In this document: positions 1 to 7,039 of the stretch, piece after piece
Layout: each line of letters starts with the position of its first letter
How positions within the stretch are numbered: position 1 is the stretch's first letter
NCBI RefSeq assembly: GCF_009765965.1
Contig: NZ_LMUL01000014.1
Span: forward strand, 806,281-839,844
Direction of reading: 5' to 3'
From: Caulobacter sp. S45
Lineage (GTDB): Bacteria; Pseudomonadota; Alphaproteobacteria; Caulobacterales; Caulobacteraceae
DNA: 33,564 nt
Position numbers and translations under genes: made by a program
The notes under the pieces: generated by a model
What the model saw: the letters and a program-made list of their open reading frames with translations, nothing else
Told to the model about the DNA's origin: nothing
Database searches by the model: none

Positions 1-115
1 GTCGGTGCAGCACCTTGGGCGTGGGCGAGCGCATCCGCGTGCCCTGCCCCGCCGCCAGGATCACCACGGCGCGCCCATAAGCGCTGCGCTCAGTCTTCGA
101 GGGCTGGTCGGGCAA
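1..115 (-). CDS. glmU: GlmU N-terminus (partial): N-acetylglucosamine-1-phosphate uridyltransferase / glucosamine-1-phosphate acetyltransferase
   Basis: This minus-strand frame runs off the left edge, so only about 38 codons are present. It encodes [20 protein letters not shown], the nucleotide-binding signature (LAAGxGTRMxSxxPKVLH) at the start of the GlmU pyrophosphorylase domain. GlmU makes UDP-N-acetylglucosamine for peptidoglycan and lipopolysaccharide in the cytoplasm. No ATG lies in frame. The best start is the TTG at 115-113, preceded by GGAG at 127-124 with 8 nt spacing; GTG codons at 67 and 64 are alternatives without a ribosome site. The gene is divergent from gph, with about 100 bp between them that must hold both promoters. 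The family call is firm; the exact start is inferred. Confidence 0.85.
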   Translation of the reverse strand, partial: MPDQPSKTERSAYGRAVVILAAGQGTRMRSPTPKVLHR

Positions 116-213
116 GGCTCGGTCTCCAGAGGTGCGGCGCGGCGCAACTTGCGCCCAGCGGCGATTTAGCCGAAAGCCCGGCCTGTTTCGACGGCGAAAG
201 CAAGGCCCCCCAC

Positions 214-924
214 ATGAGCCAGCCCGCATCCGTCCTCAAGGGCGCGACCATCGCCTTCGACCTGGACGGCACCCTGGTGGACACCGCGCCCGACCTGATC
301 GGCGCGTTGAACCTGGTGCTGGCGGAGCGCGGCCTGCCCCCCGTCTCGGTCGAAGCCGCCCGCGTCCTGGTCGGCCGCGGCGCCCGCGCCCTGATCAGCC
401 GGGGTTTCACCCTGGCCGGCGAGCCGATCGAAGACGCCGAACTGGACACCCTGACCACCCGCTTCATCCAGCTGTACCGCGAGCGCATCGCTGACGAGAG
501 CCGCCCCTTCCCCGGCCTGACCGAGGCGTTGGAGCGGTTGACGGCGGATGGCGCGGTCCTGTGCGTGTGCACCAACAAGCGCACCGACCTGTCGATCGCC
601 CTGCTGGAAGCCCTCGGTCTCTCGTCGCACTTCGTCTCCATCACCGGAGCCGACCTCACGCCCGCCGCCAAACCCGACCCGCGTTGCTTCCTGGCCGCTA
701 TTCACGCGGCCGGCGGCGACCCGAGCTTCGCCCTGATGGTCGGCGACAGCGACAACGACGTCTTGGCGGCCCAGGCGGCGCGGGCGCCCGTGATCGCGGT
801 CTCGTTCGGCTTCACCGAGACCCCGGCGCGGGAATTGGGGGCCGACATGGTCATCGACCACTTCGAAGAGCTGTATGACGTCGCCGTCCGCCTGTTGGCC
901 AAGCGCGCCAAAAACGCCGCCTGA
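214..924 (+). CDS. gph: Phosphoglycolate phosphatase (HAD superfamily)
   Basis: The 236-residue protein has all HAD motifs in order: FDLDGT with nucleophile Asp16 and Asp18, motif II Thr120-Asn-Lys, motif III Lys153-Pro, and motif IV GDSDND at 177-182. An alpha-helical cap lies between motifs I and II, at roughly residues 25-100. The length fits Gph/CbbZ, which dephosphorylates 2-phosphoglycolate formed by DNA repair or RubisCO oxygenation. The ATG at 214 follows an AAGG element. It is divergent from glmU, and a tRNA gene follows on the same strand. HAD phosphatases are hard to tell apart by substrate, so the phosphoglycolate assignment rests on overall resemblance and is less certain than the fold. 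Confidence 0.85.
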   Translation: MSQPASVLKGATIAFDLDGTLVDTAPDLIGALNLVLAERGLPPVSVEAARVLVGRGARALISRGFTLAGEPIEDAELDTLTTRFIQLYRERIADESRPFPGLTEALERLTADGAVLCVCTNKRTDLSIALLEALGLSSHFVSITGADLTPAAKPDPRCFLAAIHAAGGDPSFALMVGDSDNDVLAAQAARAPVIAVSFGFTETPARELGADMVIDHFEELYDVAVRLLAKRAKNAA

Positions 925-996
925 CCCGCGCGACCCCGCTTGCCCCCCAACGCCGGCTCGTCTATAGACCCGCCTCCCGGCGCTTTACCCAAAGGC

Positions 997-1071
997 GGAC
1001 GCGTAGCTCAGCGGGAGAGCATCGCCTTCACACGGCGGGGGTCGTAGGTTCAATCCCTACCGCGTCCACCA
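997..1071 (+). tRNA. tRNA-Val (anticodon CAC), CCA encoded
   Basis: A complete cloverleaf can be drawn. The acceptor stem GGACGCG (997-1003) pairs with CGCGTCC (1061-1067), followed by discriminator A1068 and an encoded CCA (1069-1071). The anticodon stem TCGCC/GGCGG encloses the 7-nt loop TTCACAC, giving anticodon CAC, which reads GUG valine codons. The T arm contains GGTTCAATCC. A compact terminator follows directly. Confidence 0.95.
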
Positions 1072-1073
1072 TC

Positions 1074-1097
1074 AACCCGATGTTTTATTGGGTTTTT
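1074..1097 (+). terminator. Rho-independent terminator after tRNA-Val
   Basis: AACCCGAT (1074-1081) pairs with ATTGGGTT (1087-1094), an 8-bp stem with one G-T pair around a GTTTT loop. It is followed by a T run ending at 1097, and begins 2 nt after the encoded CCA. Confidence 0.7.
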
Positions 1098-1271
1098 GGA
1101 CTTGGAAAGCAAATCTACCGAAAACGATTTGCGGTGAATTTGCGCTGAATCATGTGGAAAATCGGCCATTCCGGCTCGACGCACCCAAGAACAAATAATG
1201 AATATGAGGGCGCTCCAGATGGCAAAGGACGCCCCATGGCCCCCGCATCGACGCGGGCATAGGCGCGCAAT

Positions 1272-1709
1272 TCAAGGCGCCCGCTCATCGGGTAGGCCGT
1301 GGTGCTGAGGCAGATCGTCGGTGATCTCGTACCAGCCGGCCTTCGAGCCCACAAAGATGTGCATGGTGGGGCGAACCGCCGGGTCATCCACAAGCGTACC
1401 CATAGCGACGTGGACAAAGCGGCCTTCGCGGACGACGGAATAGAGGAGCGAGCCGCATGTCCGGCAGTGGACGTCATGCCCGGCCTCATCGCCGTAGCGC
1501 ATGACGACGTCCTCGCCCCGAATGATGCTTAGCCGATCACTTTCGATCCCGGCGATCGGTTTGAACGCCGCTCCGGTCGCCCGGCGACAATTCGAACAGT
1601 GGCAGTTCATGGCGTAGCGGAAGGCGTCCGTCACCTCGTACCGAACAGCGCCGCACATGCAGCCGCCACTCAAAAGGTGCTCGTCTCCAGGGCGCGGACC
1701 GATGCTCAT
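1272..1709 (-). CDS. GFA-family (Mss4-like, CENP-V type) zinc-binding protein
   Basis: The 145-residue protein shows the cysteine layout of the GFA family: C17-x-C19 in SGGCMCGAVRYEV, C36-x-C38-x-x-C41 in NCHCSNCRR, and C82-x-x-C85 in HCRTCGSLL. In this fold two zinc ions are bound, one structural and one near a possible glutathione or substrate site. The family was named for glutathione-dependent formaldehyde activation, but most members have no proven activity. No strong ribosome site precedes the ATG at 1709. No clear functional link to its neighbours is visible. The family assignment is secure; the reaction is unknown. Confidence 0.9.
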   Translation of the reverse strand: MSIGPRPGDEHLLSGGCMCGAVRYEVTDAFRYAMNCHCSNCRRATGAAFKPIAGIESDRLSIIRGEDVVMRYGDEAGHDVHCRTCGSLLYSVVREGRFVHVAMGTLVDDPAVRPTMHIFVGSKAGWYEITDDLPQHHGLPDERAP

Positions 1710-1863
1710 CAGATCATGCCGCCAAACCGAGACCTTCGAACGCGCCAGGGCGACGTCGGCAGTTATCCCAGCCGCAAGGAATGAGGCGGCGAGAAGCGCA
1801 CGCGCCTGCCGAGAGCTGGCCCAAACTGAGAGTCTCTCCGCACGGCGACGGGCCGATCGACCT

Positions 1864-2208
1864 TCAGACCCTGATATTCAACAGAGACGCGCTGCTGCTG
1901 GTCGCCCCCGACGATGAAGCCGTCGTCGTGCTGGGCGTGCCCGTGGTGGTCACCGACTGCACCACCCCCTGAGCGTTGGTGACTGTCGTCGTCACCGTGC
2001 CGTTTGGATTGGCGGTGGTCGTCGTAGTGGTGCTGCTGCTTGAGCTCGAACCGCCGCTTGCTCCCCCGCTTCCCGATGATGGCGCTGGCGCCGCCGATCC
2101 AGATGAACCTGTAGGCGGGCCAGCCGGAGGGGTCGATGGGGCTATGGACGTTACGCTGAGCGGGTCCGACGTTGAAGCCGCCCCACTGACTCCACCGATG
2201 CTGCTCAT
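1864..2208 (-). CDS. Ser/Thr/Gly-rich low-complexity protein, function unknown
   Basis: I do not recognise a named family. The 114-residue product is almost entirely Ser, Thr, Gly, Ala, Pro and Val, with runs of six Ser (54-59) and six Thr (60-65). It has no Cys, Lys, Glu, His or aromatic residue, and only two charged residues, Asp15 and Arg113. A semi-regular stretch at 68-92 reads NGTVTTTVTNAQGVVQSVTT. No signal peptide or membrane segment is visible. A good ribosome site (GAGGG, 7 nt before the ATG at 2208) argues that it is translated. The opposite strand is also open over part of the region, so a composition artefact is possible. An extended, disordered or surface-associated role would be guesswork. 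Confidence 0.6.
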   Translation of the reverse strand: MSSIGGVSGAASTSDPLSVTSIAPSTPPAGPPTGSSGSAAPAPSSGSGGASGGSSSSSSTTTTTTANPNGTVTTTVTNAQGVVQSVTTTGTPSTTTASSSGATSSSASLLNIRV

Positions 2209-2346
2209 CGCCGGACCCTCACTAATTTGCGGCTACAAGCGCCGTCAAGGGTTAAGCCGGGGTAAATTCGCTCGCTGTAAGTCAAGCACAGCCCGAACCA
2301 CACGCAGATGTGATCACGCCCGCCGGGTGACAACAGCACATTGCAT

Positions 2347-3852
2347 TTAGTGCAGCGAGAACAGGCGCCGAATGTTGGTGGCGAGGCGCTCGGCGAGCCG
2401 TTCGTCATGCTGAGCTTTGGGATGATGACGATCGAGCATGGTGCGACGGGCCAGTTGACGCTTCGCCAAGCTTTCACTCAGTTCCTCGGCCATGCTGGGT
2501 CGAGCCTTGATGAGTGACGACAGCGCTTCCTTGGAGATTTCGTAGATCACGACCCTGGTAAGGGCGGTAAGTTCGCCGTTCAACGGCTCGCCCGTGAGAA
2601 GTCCAAGCTCTCCGAAATAGTCTCCCGGCGCCAAACGCATGACCTCGACCTTGTGCCCATCCTCCTCGGCCGAGGCGACGAGGAAACCGTAGGCGACGAT
2701 GCATAGGGCTTGCAGGACGGTTCCGGTCTTCACGATCACGTCGCCCGGTTTGTAGGCCCTCCGCTTCATCTGCGAGGCCAAGGTGGCGGCCTCCTCTGTG
2801 GTCAGCGACGAGAACAGCGAGACGCCCGCGAGCAGGCGCTCGGGCTGAGCGAGCTTGCCCTTGTCCTCAGGCGCCGCTTGCCTCGGAGAGCCCGTGAGAC
2901 GCGGCGCGAATTTGGCGCCCGCCGCCGAAGCCGCCCGATAGATCTGGTCGAAGAGTTCGTTCTGCGCCGATCCGACGTCGCCGACCGCCGCAACCGAATA
3001 GGAGATCTCGAAATCGATCATCTCCGCGCTGAGGTCCTTGATCGTGACGCTCGGCTCGGGCTTTCGCAGGATGCGCGTGCTGCCGAGCAGGACGTCGTTC
3101 AATAGCTTGCGCCCCGCCGCCGGCGTCAACGACGGCTCCAGCCTCACGCGGATGGTGGCTCCGTGGATTTTGGTGGGCGTGCTGCAGTTCACCAGCTTGG
3201 ATTTGGCGATGACGCTGTTGGGGACGATCGCGACGTCCTGGTTGCCCGTCAGGATATGCGTCGCGCGCCAGTTGGTTTCGATCACCTGGCCCTGAACGGC
3301 GTCGTCCAGGATGATCCAGTCGCCGACGTGGTAAGGCCGTTCGATATTGAGCACGATGCCGGAGAACACGTCTCCGAGCGAGCTTTGCAACGCCAGACCG
3401 ATGACGATCGCAAGGACCCCGGAGGTCGCCAGCAGCCCCTTGACCGGCAGGTCGAAGACATAGGCGACGATGGCGAAGGCCGCCGCGACGTAGATGAGCG
3501 CGGCCAGCAAGTCCTGGACGAGTTTCGATTGCCGCGGCTGGCGTCGCAGCACGACGAACGCGCGCAGGAACCCTATCGTCAGCCACGCCCCTGCGAGCCA
3601 CCAGACGATCTCCACCGCACCCGCCAGCAGACGTCTCGCCTCGGGGCCTGTGACCTTTCCTGAATGGTACGGAACGGCGCCTCCCGCCAACAGCAGGCCG
3701 GTGAGGAGCACAAAGATCACAAGCCGAATGAGGAAATGCGCCCGGGTATTGCTTCGCCGCCAAGCGCGCGCGCCGAAGAAGCCGGCGAGGACCAGCGCCG
3801 CCGCCAGAACAAGAGGGTCGATCAACACCGACAGCACGGAAGAAAGGCTCAT
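2347..3852 (-). CDS. MscS-family mechanosensitive channel with C-terminal cyclic-nucleotide-binding-like domain
   Basis: The 501-residue inner-membrane protein begins with hydrophobic segments near residues 12-28, 41-60, 76-100 and 115-134. The MscS pore helix and beta domain follow (about 142-225), including LAIVIGLALQSSLGDVFSGI and the PNSVIAKSKLVN segment typical of the family. A cytosolic alpha/beta part follows, then a CNBD from about 340 to 460 with the phosphate-binding-cassette start FGELGLL (413-419). The Arg that contacts the cyclic phosphate in cAMP/cGMP receptors is replaced here by Leu424 (GEPLNGELTA), so ligand binding is doubtful. MscS-CNBD fusions are known as bacterial cyclic-nucleotide-gated-like channels. 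It presumably releases solutes or gates ions under membrane tension. No operon partner is obvious. Confidence 0.9.
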   Translation of the reverse strand: MSLSSVLSVLIDPLVLAAALVLAGFFGARAWRRSNTRAHFLIRLVIFVLLTGLLLAGGAVPYHSGKVTGPEARRLLAGAVEIVWWLAGAWLTIGFLRAFVVLRRQPRQSKLVQDLLAALIYVAAAFAIVAYVFDLPVKGLLATSGVLAIVIGLALQSSLGDVFSGIVLNIERPYHVGDWIILDDAVQGQVIETNWRATHILTGNQDVAIVPNSVIAKSKLVNCSTPTKIHGATIRVRLEPSLTPAAGRKLLNDVLLGSTRILRKPEPSVTIKDLSAEMIDFEISYSVAAVGDVGSAQNELFDQIYRAASAAGAKFAPRLTGSPRQAAPEDKGKLAQPERLLAGVSLFSSLTTEEAATLASQMKRRAYKPGDVIVKTGTVLQALCIVAYGFLVASAEEDGHKVEVMRLAPGDYFGELGLLTGEPLNGELTALTRVVIYEISKEALSSLIKARPSMAEELSESLAKRQLARRTMLDRHHPKAQHDERLAERLATNIRRLFSLH

Positions 3853-3974
3853 ACCGGAGACTATGGCCTTTTAGACGACCTGCGCCATCGTCGCCGAGCG
3901 GGTATGCGCGGCAAATGTCCTACCGACATAGCCGGACGCGACGCGGGCGAGGTCAGACACGTCGCCGTTGGGCT

Positions 3975-4754
3975 CTAAGATACCCGCGCGGCCGTCTGCC
4001 CGGTCGCGTCCAGCGCCTGACGCACGAAGCCGGCGGCCTTCACCTCGTCGATAAAGGCGCAAAGGTAGGCAGATCCAGATTCTCGCCCTCGCGGCGTCGC
4101 CATCGCCTGCTCGACGCTGGTGAAGGCTTCGCCCAGCACCCGTACATCGCTACGCCCCTTCGCCGCATCGTCCAGCGCCTGGCGCACGCCCGCCGCGGCG
4201 GACAGGTCGGAGTGCGAGCCCGATGCGAGGCTCTCAAGGAACATGTCGGATGCGCCCGACGAGGTTGGGGCGCGCACGAGAGTGGCGTGTTTCAGGGTGC
4301 GGCTGAGGTAAAGGTCATATGCGGCGCCCTTGCCCACCGCGACGACCACGTGCGGCTGATCGAGATCGGCCACCGCGCGGTACGGCGAGTCCGCCGCCAC
4401 CAGATAGGTGGCGTCGATCGAGACATAGGGCGAGGTGAAGTCGACCTCCTTCGCGCGCTCCGGTTCGTTGGCCAAAAACGCAATGTCCCAGACGTCCGAG
4501 GACAGGGCGGCGAACACCTTCCCCGCCGCCTCGAACGTAACCAGGTCCAGCGGCACGTCCAGCCTACGGGCCAGTTCGGTCGCCAACTGCACCGAAACGC
4601 CGCGCGGGGGACCGCCATCGGGACCTCTTTGCGCCAGGACGCCATTTCCGAAATTGATCGCCGCCCGCAGACGTCCGCGAGGAGCCAGGCTGTTTGCGGC
4701 GGCCTTGAGTTTCTCGCTGTCCCATTCGAGAGCACCAGAAGCCGACAGCACCAT
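3975..4754 (-). CDS. Solute-binding protein family 3-like protein without a signal peptide
   Basis: The 259-residue protein has the type II periplasmic-binding fold of amino-acid ABC transporters (SBP_bac_3): LRAAINFGNGVLAQ near residue 29, GVSVQLATELARRLDVPLD near 52, WDIAFLANEPERAKEVDFTS near 89, and GKGAAYDLYLSRTL near 141. The reading frame stays open upstream for 33 more codons, but the start at 4754 has GGAG (4766-4763) 8 nt away and begins where homology-like sequence begins. Neither start gives a credible signal peptide, which is odd for this fold, and no permease or ATPase gene lies nearby. It could act in the cytoplasm as a ligand sensor or enzyme-like protein. It is divergent from the aminophosphonate operon, but a link is only inferred. 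Confidence 0.8.
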   Translation of the reverse strand: MVLSASGALEWDSEKLKAAANSLAPRGRLRAAINFGNGVLAQRGPDGGPPRGVSVQLATELARRLDVPLDLVTFEAAGKVFAALSSDVWDIAFLANEPERAKEVDFTSPYVSIDATYLVAADSPYRAVADLDQPHVVVAVGKGAAYDLYLSRTLKHATLVRAPTSSGASDMFLESLASGSHSDLSAAAGVRQALDDAAKGRSDVRVLGEAFTSVEQAMATPRGRESGSAYLCAFIDEVKAAGFVRQALDATGQTAARVS

Positions 4755-5064
4755 ATTGTTCACTCCGCAGGCTGTGCGAGCGAAAGGCCGACAGCCCACC
4801 CTCCATACTTCGCGATTTCGGCTGGCGCCACGGCGTCGCCGAAAACGGCGCATGGCCCGGACGTCATGACCCCCGCCCAGGACCCGGCCCGGATGGTGAT
4901 GGAGGACGCCCGAAATCCATGCGCCGTCAAATGACCAAGCACACTCTATTACAGTTTGGTGACGGTGGTTTTCTCTATGTCTGGACAGGGTTTGGACTGA
5001 ACGCGTGTCGAACTGTCATGTCCCTATGATGTATTGAACGCCTGCTTGCATCCTCTGGAGCGCC
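4755..5064. other. 310-bp divergent intergenic region with a possible 60-codon leader ORF (minus)
   Basis: This stretch separates the binding-protein gene (minus) from the FAD oxidase gene (plus) and must hold both promoters. On the minus strand a GTG-started frame of 60 codons (4942-4760) ends 5 nt before the binding-protein start. Its stop lies inside the same ribosome-site region, a layout compatible with translational coupling. Its third codon positions are GC-rich from about codon 11 onward, like real genes here, but no family was recognised and no ribosome site was seen for it. On the plus strand GGAG lies just ahead of the ATG at 5065. No convincing -35/-10 pair or operator was identified. 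Confidence 0.35.
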
Positions 5065-6204
5065 ATGCCGACCGACCGCTCGTTCGACCTCGCTGTTGTC
5101 GGCGCGGGCATTGTCGGGCTGAGCTGCGCCTTGGCGGCGGCCAAGCTCGGCAAGCGGGTGGTGGTGATAGACCGCGACGCTCAGGCCAACGGCGCGTCGG
5201 TGCGGAACTTCGGCTTCGTAACCGTGACCGGGCAGGAACACGGCGAAATGTGGCGGCGGGCCCGCCGGGCACGCGACGTCTGGGCGGAGGTATCGGCCGA
5301 GGCGAACGTGCCGATCCTGCATGAAGGGCTGCTGTTGACCGCCCGCAGGCCCGAGTCGGTAGCCGTGCTGGAAACCTTCCTGCGCACCGAGATGGGCGAC
5401 GGCTGTCGGCTGCTGGAGCCGGGCGACCTGAAGCGAAGCCACAGCGAGTTGGCGACGCCCGACGTCCTGGCCGCCCTTTGGAGTCCGCACGAACTCCGGG
5501 TGGAGTCGCGCGAGGCGATCTCGATCCTGGCGTCTTGGCTGGAGGCGCGCCACGGGGTGACGTTCCTGTGTGGGACGTCAGCCCTGACCGTGGAGACCTC
5601 CAAGGTCATGACGTCACGCGGCATGGTCGAGGCCGAGGCGATCGCCATCTGCCCCGGCGACGATATCTTCAGCCTGCTCCCCGACCGGATCGCCGCCCAT
5701 GGCGTGTCCCGGTGCAAGCTGCAGATGCTCCGTCTAGCCGACCCCGGCTTCAAGCTTTCGGCCGGCGTGATGTCCGATCTGGGTCTGATCCGTTACGCGG
5801 GCTACGCCGCGCTGCCCGAAGCCCAGGTCCTGCGCGCCCGGCTGGAGGCCGAGCAACCCGAGCATCTCAAGCATGGCGTCCACCTGATCGTGGTCCAGAG
5901 CGCCGACGGTAGCCTGGTGGTCGGGGACAGCCACCACTACGCGGCGACGCCCGATCCCTTCGCCGACAGCGCCGTCGACCAGTTGATCCTGGACGAGTTC
6001 CAAGCCGTGTTCGGGCGGCAAGCGCCTCGAGTGCTGGAGCGATGGACCGGGACCTACGCCTCGGCGTCCGGTCGCTCGGTCGTCATCGACACGCCGGCGC
6101 CGAGCGTTCGGCTGATAATGGTGACCACCGGGGCTGGAATGTCGACCGGCTTCGCGCTCGGCGAAGACGTGGTGACGGATCTTTTCGGGGGAGCACGACC
6201 GTGA
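5065..6204 (+). CDS. FAD-dependent aminophosphonate oxidase (TIGR03364-type)
   Basis: The 379-residue protein is a DAO-family flavoprotein. The Rossmann motif GAGIVG is at 13-18, Asp36 sits at the end of beta-2 to bind the FAD ribose, and a C-terminal GAGMSTGFALGEDVV segment closes the FAD site. It best fits the TIGR03364 clade, which is recurrently encoded beside phosphonatase-like hydrolases and is held to deaminate an aminophosphonate oxidatively. Related enzymes acting on 2-aminoethylphosphonate or its N-methyl form give phosphonoacetaldehyde plus H2O2. The next gene is phnX, overlapping by 4 bp (GTGA), so the pair is very probably co-translated. The ATG follows TGGAG. No signal peptide is present, so it should be cytoplasmic. 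The exact substrate is inferred. Confidence 0.85.
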   Translation: MPTDRSFDLAVVGAGIVGLSCALAAAKLGKRVVVIDRDAQANGASVRNFGFVTVTGQEHGEMWRRARRARDVWAEVSAEANVPILHEGLLLTARRPESVAVLETFLRTEMGDGCRLLEPGDLKRSHSELATPDVLAALWSPHELRVESREAISILASWLEARHGVTFLCGTSALTVETSKVMTSRGMVEAEAIAICPGDDIFSLLPDRIAAHGVSRCKLQMLRLADPGFKLSAGVMSDLGLIRYAGYAALPEAQVLRARLEAEQPEHLKHGVHLIVVQSADGSLVVGDSHHYAATPDPFADSAVDQLILDEFQAVFGRQAPRVLERWTGTYASASGRSVVIDTPAPSVRLIMVTTGAGMSTGFALGEDVVTDLFGGARP

Positions 6205-6992
6205 CGGACAAGGGCCTGGACGCTTTCGACCTGGTGATCTTCGACTGGGCCGGCACGATGGTCGACTTCGGATGCCGCGCGCCGGTGGCCGCGCTGGTGG
6301 AGGCTTTCGCCCGCCGAGGGGTCGAGCTGGAGGAAGCGGCGGCTCGCGCGGATATGGGCAAGGCCAAGGCCGACCATGTGCGCGCCTTGCTGGCGCGTCC
6401 GGACGTCCGGACAGCCTGGTCGGCGGCCAACGGAGCGGCGCCCCACGAAAAAGATGTGGCGGCGCTGATGGAAGACCTCGGTCCCCTCATGCGCGAAGCC
6501 GCCGCTGACGCCGCCGAACTGGTCCCGGGCGCAGCGGATACGGCTGCGGCCCTGAGGGCCGCGGGGCTTAAGGTCGGCTCCTCCACCGGCTACACCCGTG
6601 GAATGATGACACCGGTGTTGGCCAGGGCCGCGGCCCAGGGATACGCGCCCGACCATCTGGTCTGCGCCGGCGAAACACCCGAGGGGAGACCCTCCCCGCT
6701 CATGGTCTACAAGGCCTGTGCGGAACTGGGGGTCTGGCCGATATCGCGCGTGATCAAGGTCGACGATGCTGAAGCGGGCATCGCCGAAGGCCGCGCCGCG
6801 GGGTGTTTCACCGTGGGTGTATCGGCTTCGGGCAACGGGATCGGCCTATCGCGGGCCGTGCTCGCGGCGCTGGATCCATCCGAGCGCAGAGCGCGACTGG
6901 CGGTCGCCGGCGACCGCCTGAAGGCGGCGGGCGCGGACCTGGTGGTGGAAACCGTCGCCGAGCTGGTCCCTGCGCTCAACAGGGTCCTTTAA
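6201..6992 (+). CDS. phnX: Phosphonoacetaldehyde hydrolase (phosphonatase, PhnX)
   Basis: The 263-residue HAD protein cleaves the C-P bond of phosphonoacetaldehyde to acetaldehyde and phosphate. IFDWAGT (13-19) carries nucleophile Asp15 and the Ala17 typical of phosphonatases. As I recall Bacillus cereus PhnX numbering, Cys22, Met49, Schiff-base Lys53, His56, Thr126, Arg160 and Asp186 all have counterparts here at +3: C25, M52, K56, H59, T129, R163, D189. That makes a true phosphonatase likely. One deviation: the second motif IV acid (Asp190) corresponds to Gly193. The start is GTG at 6201, overlapping the oxidase stop and preceded by a GGGGGAG run. No phnW transaminase is adjacent; the oxidase probably supplies the aldehyde. 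Confidence 0.88.
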   Translation: MTDKGLDAFDLVIFDWAGTMVDFGCRAPVAALVEAFARRGVELEEAAARADMGKAKADHVRALLARPDVRTAWSAANGAAPHEKDVAALMEDLGPLMREAAADAAELVPGAADTAAALRAAGLKVGSSTGYTRGMMTPVLARAAAQGYAPDHLVCAGETPEGRPSPLMVYKACAELGVWPISRVIKVDDAEAGIAEGRAAGCFTVGVSASGNGIGLSRAVLAALDPSERRARLAVAGDRLKAAGADLVVETVAELVPALNRVL

Positions 6993-7001
6993 CTCTCTCG
7001 C

Positions 7002-7027
7002 CCCTGCGGCGCGGAGGCGCCGCAGGG
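7002..7027. terminator. Strong hairpin between convergent phnX and SDR genes
   Basis: CCCTGCGGCGC (7002-7012) and GCGCCGCAGGG (7017-7027) form a perfect 11-bp stem with a GGAG loop. It sits 9 bp after the phnX stop and 12 bp beyond the end of the convergent SDR gene, so it can serve both strands. There is no T run, so it may act with Rho or mainly protect transcript ends. Confidence 0.6.
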
Positions 7028-7039
7028 TCCGCAGTCTAC

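Noticed and set aside
1000-1270. Genomic island integrated at tRNA-Val
   Set aside because: No integrase gene, no direct repeat of the tRNA 3' end and no mobility genes were seen; the tRNA is followed at once by its terminator.
2000-2090. Microsatellite-like repeat region (GTGGTC/GCTGCT-like stretch)
   Set aside because: It is explained by the Ser and Thr codon runs of the low-complexity gene on the minus strand rather than by a separate repeat element.
3915-4934. Plus-strand open frame of about 340 codons opposite the binding protein
   Set aside because: Arg-rich with no motifs; the minus strand encodes a conserved fold with a ribosome site.
4885-4942. HLTAHGFRAS on the minus strand resembling the HxxR motif of tyrosine recombinases
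   Set aside because: Only about ten residues match, no other integrase motif or catalytic Tyr follows, and there is no attachment repeat. Treated as coincidence.
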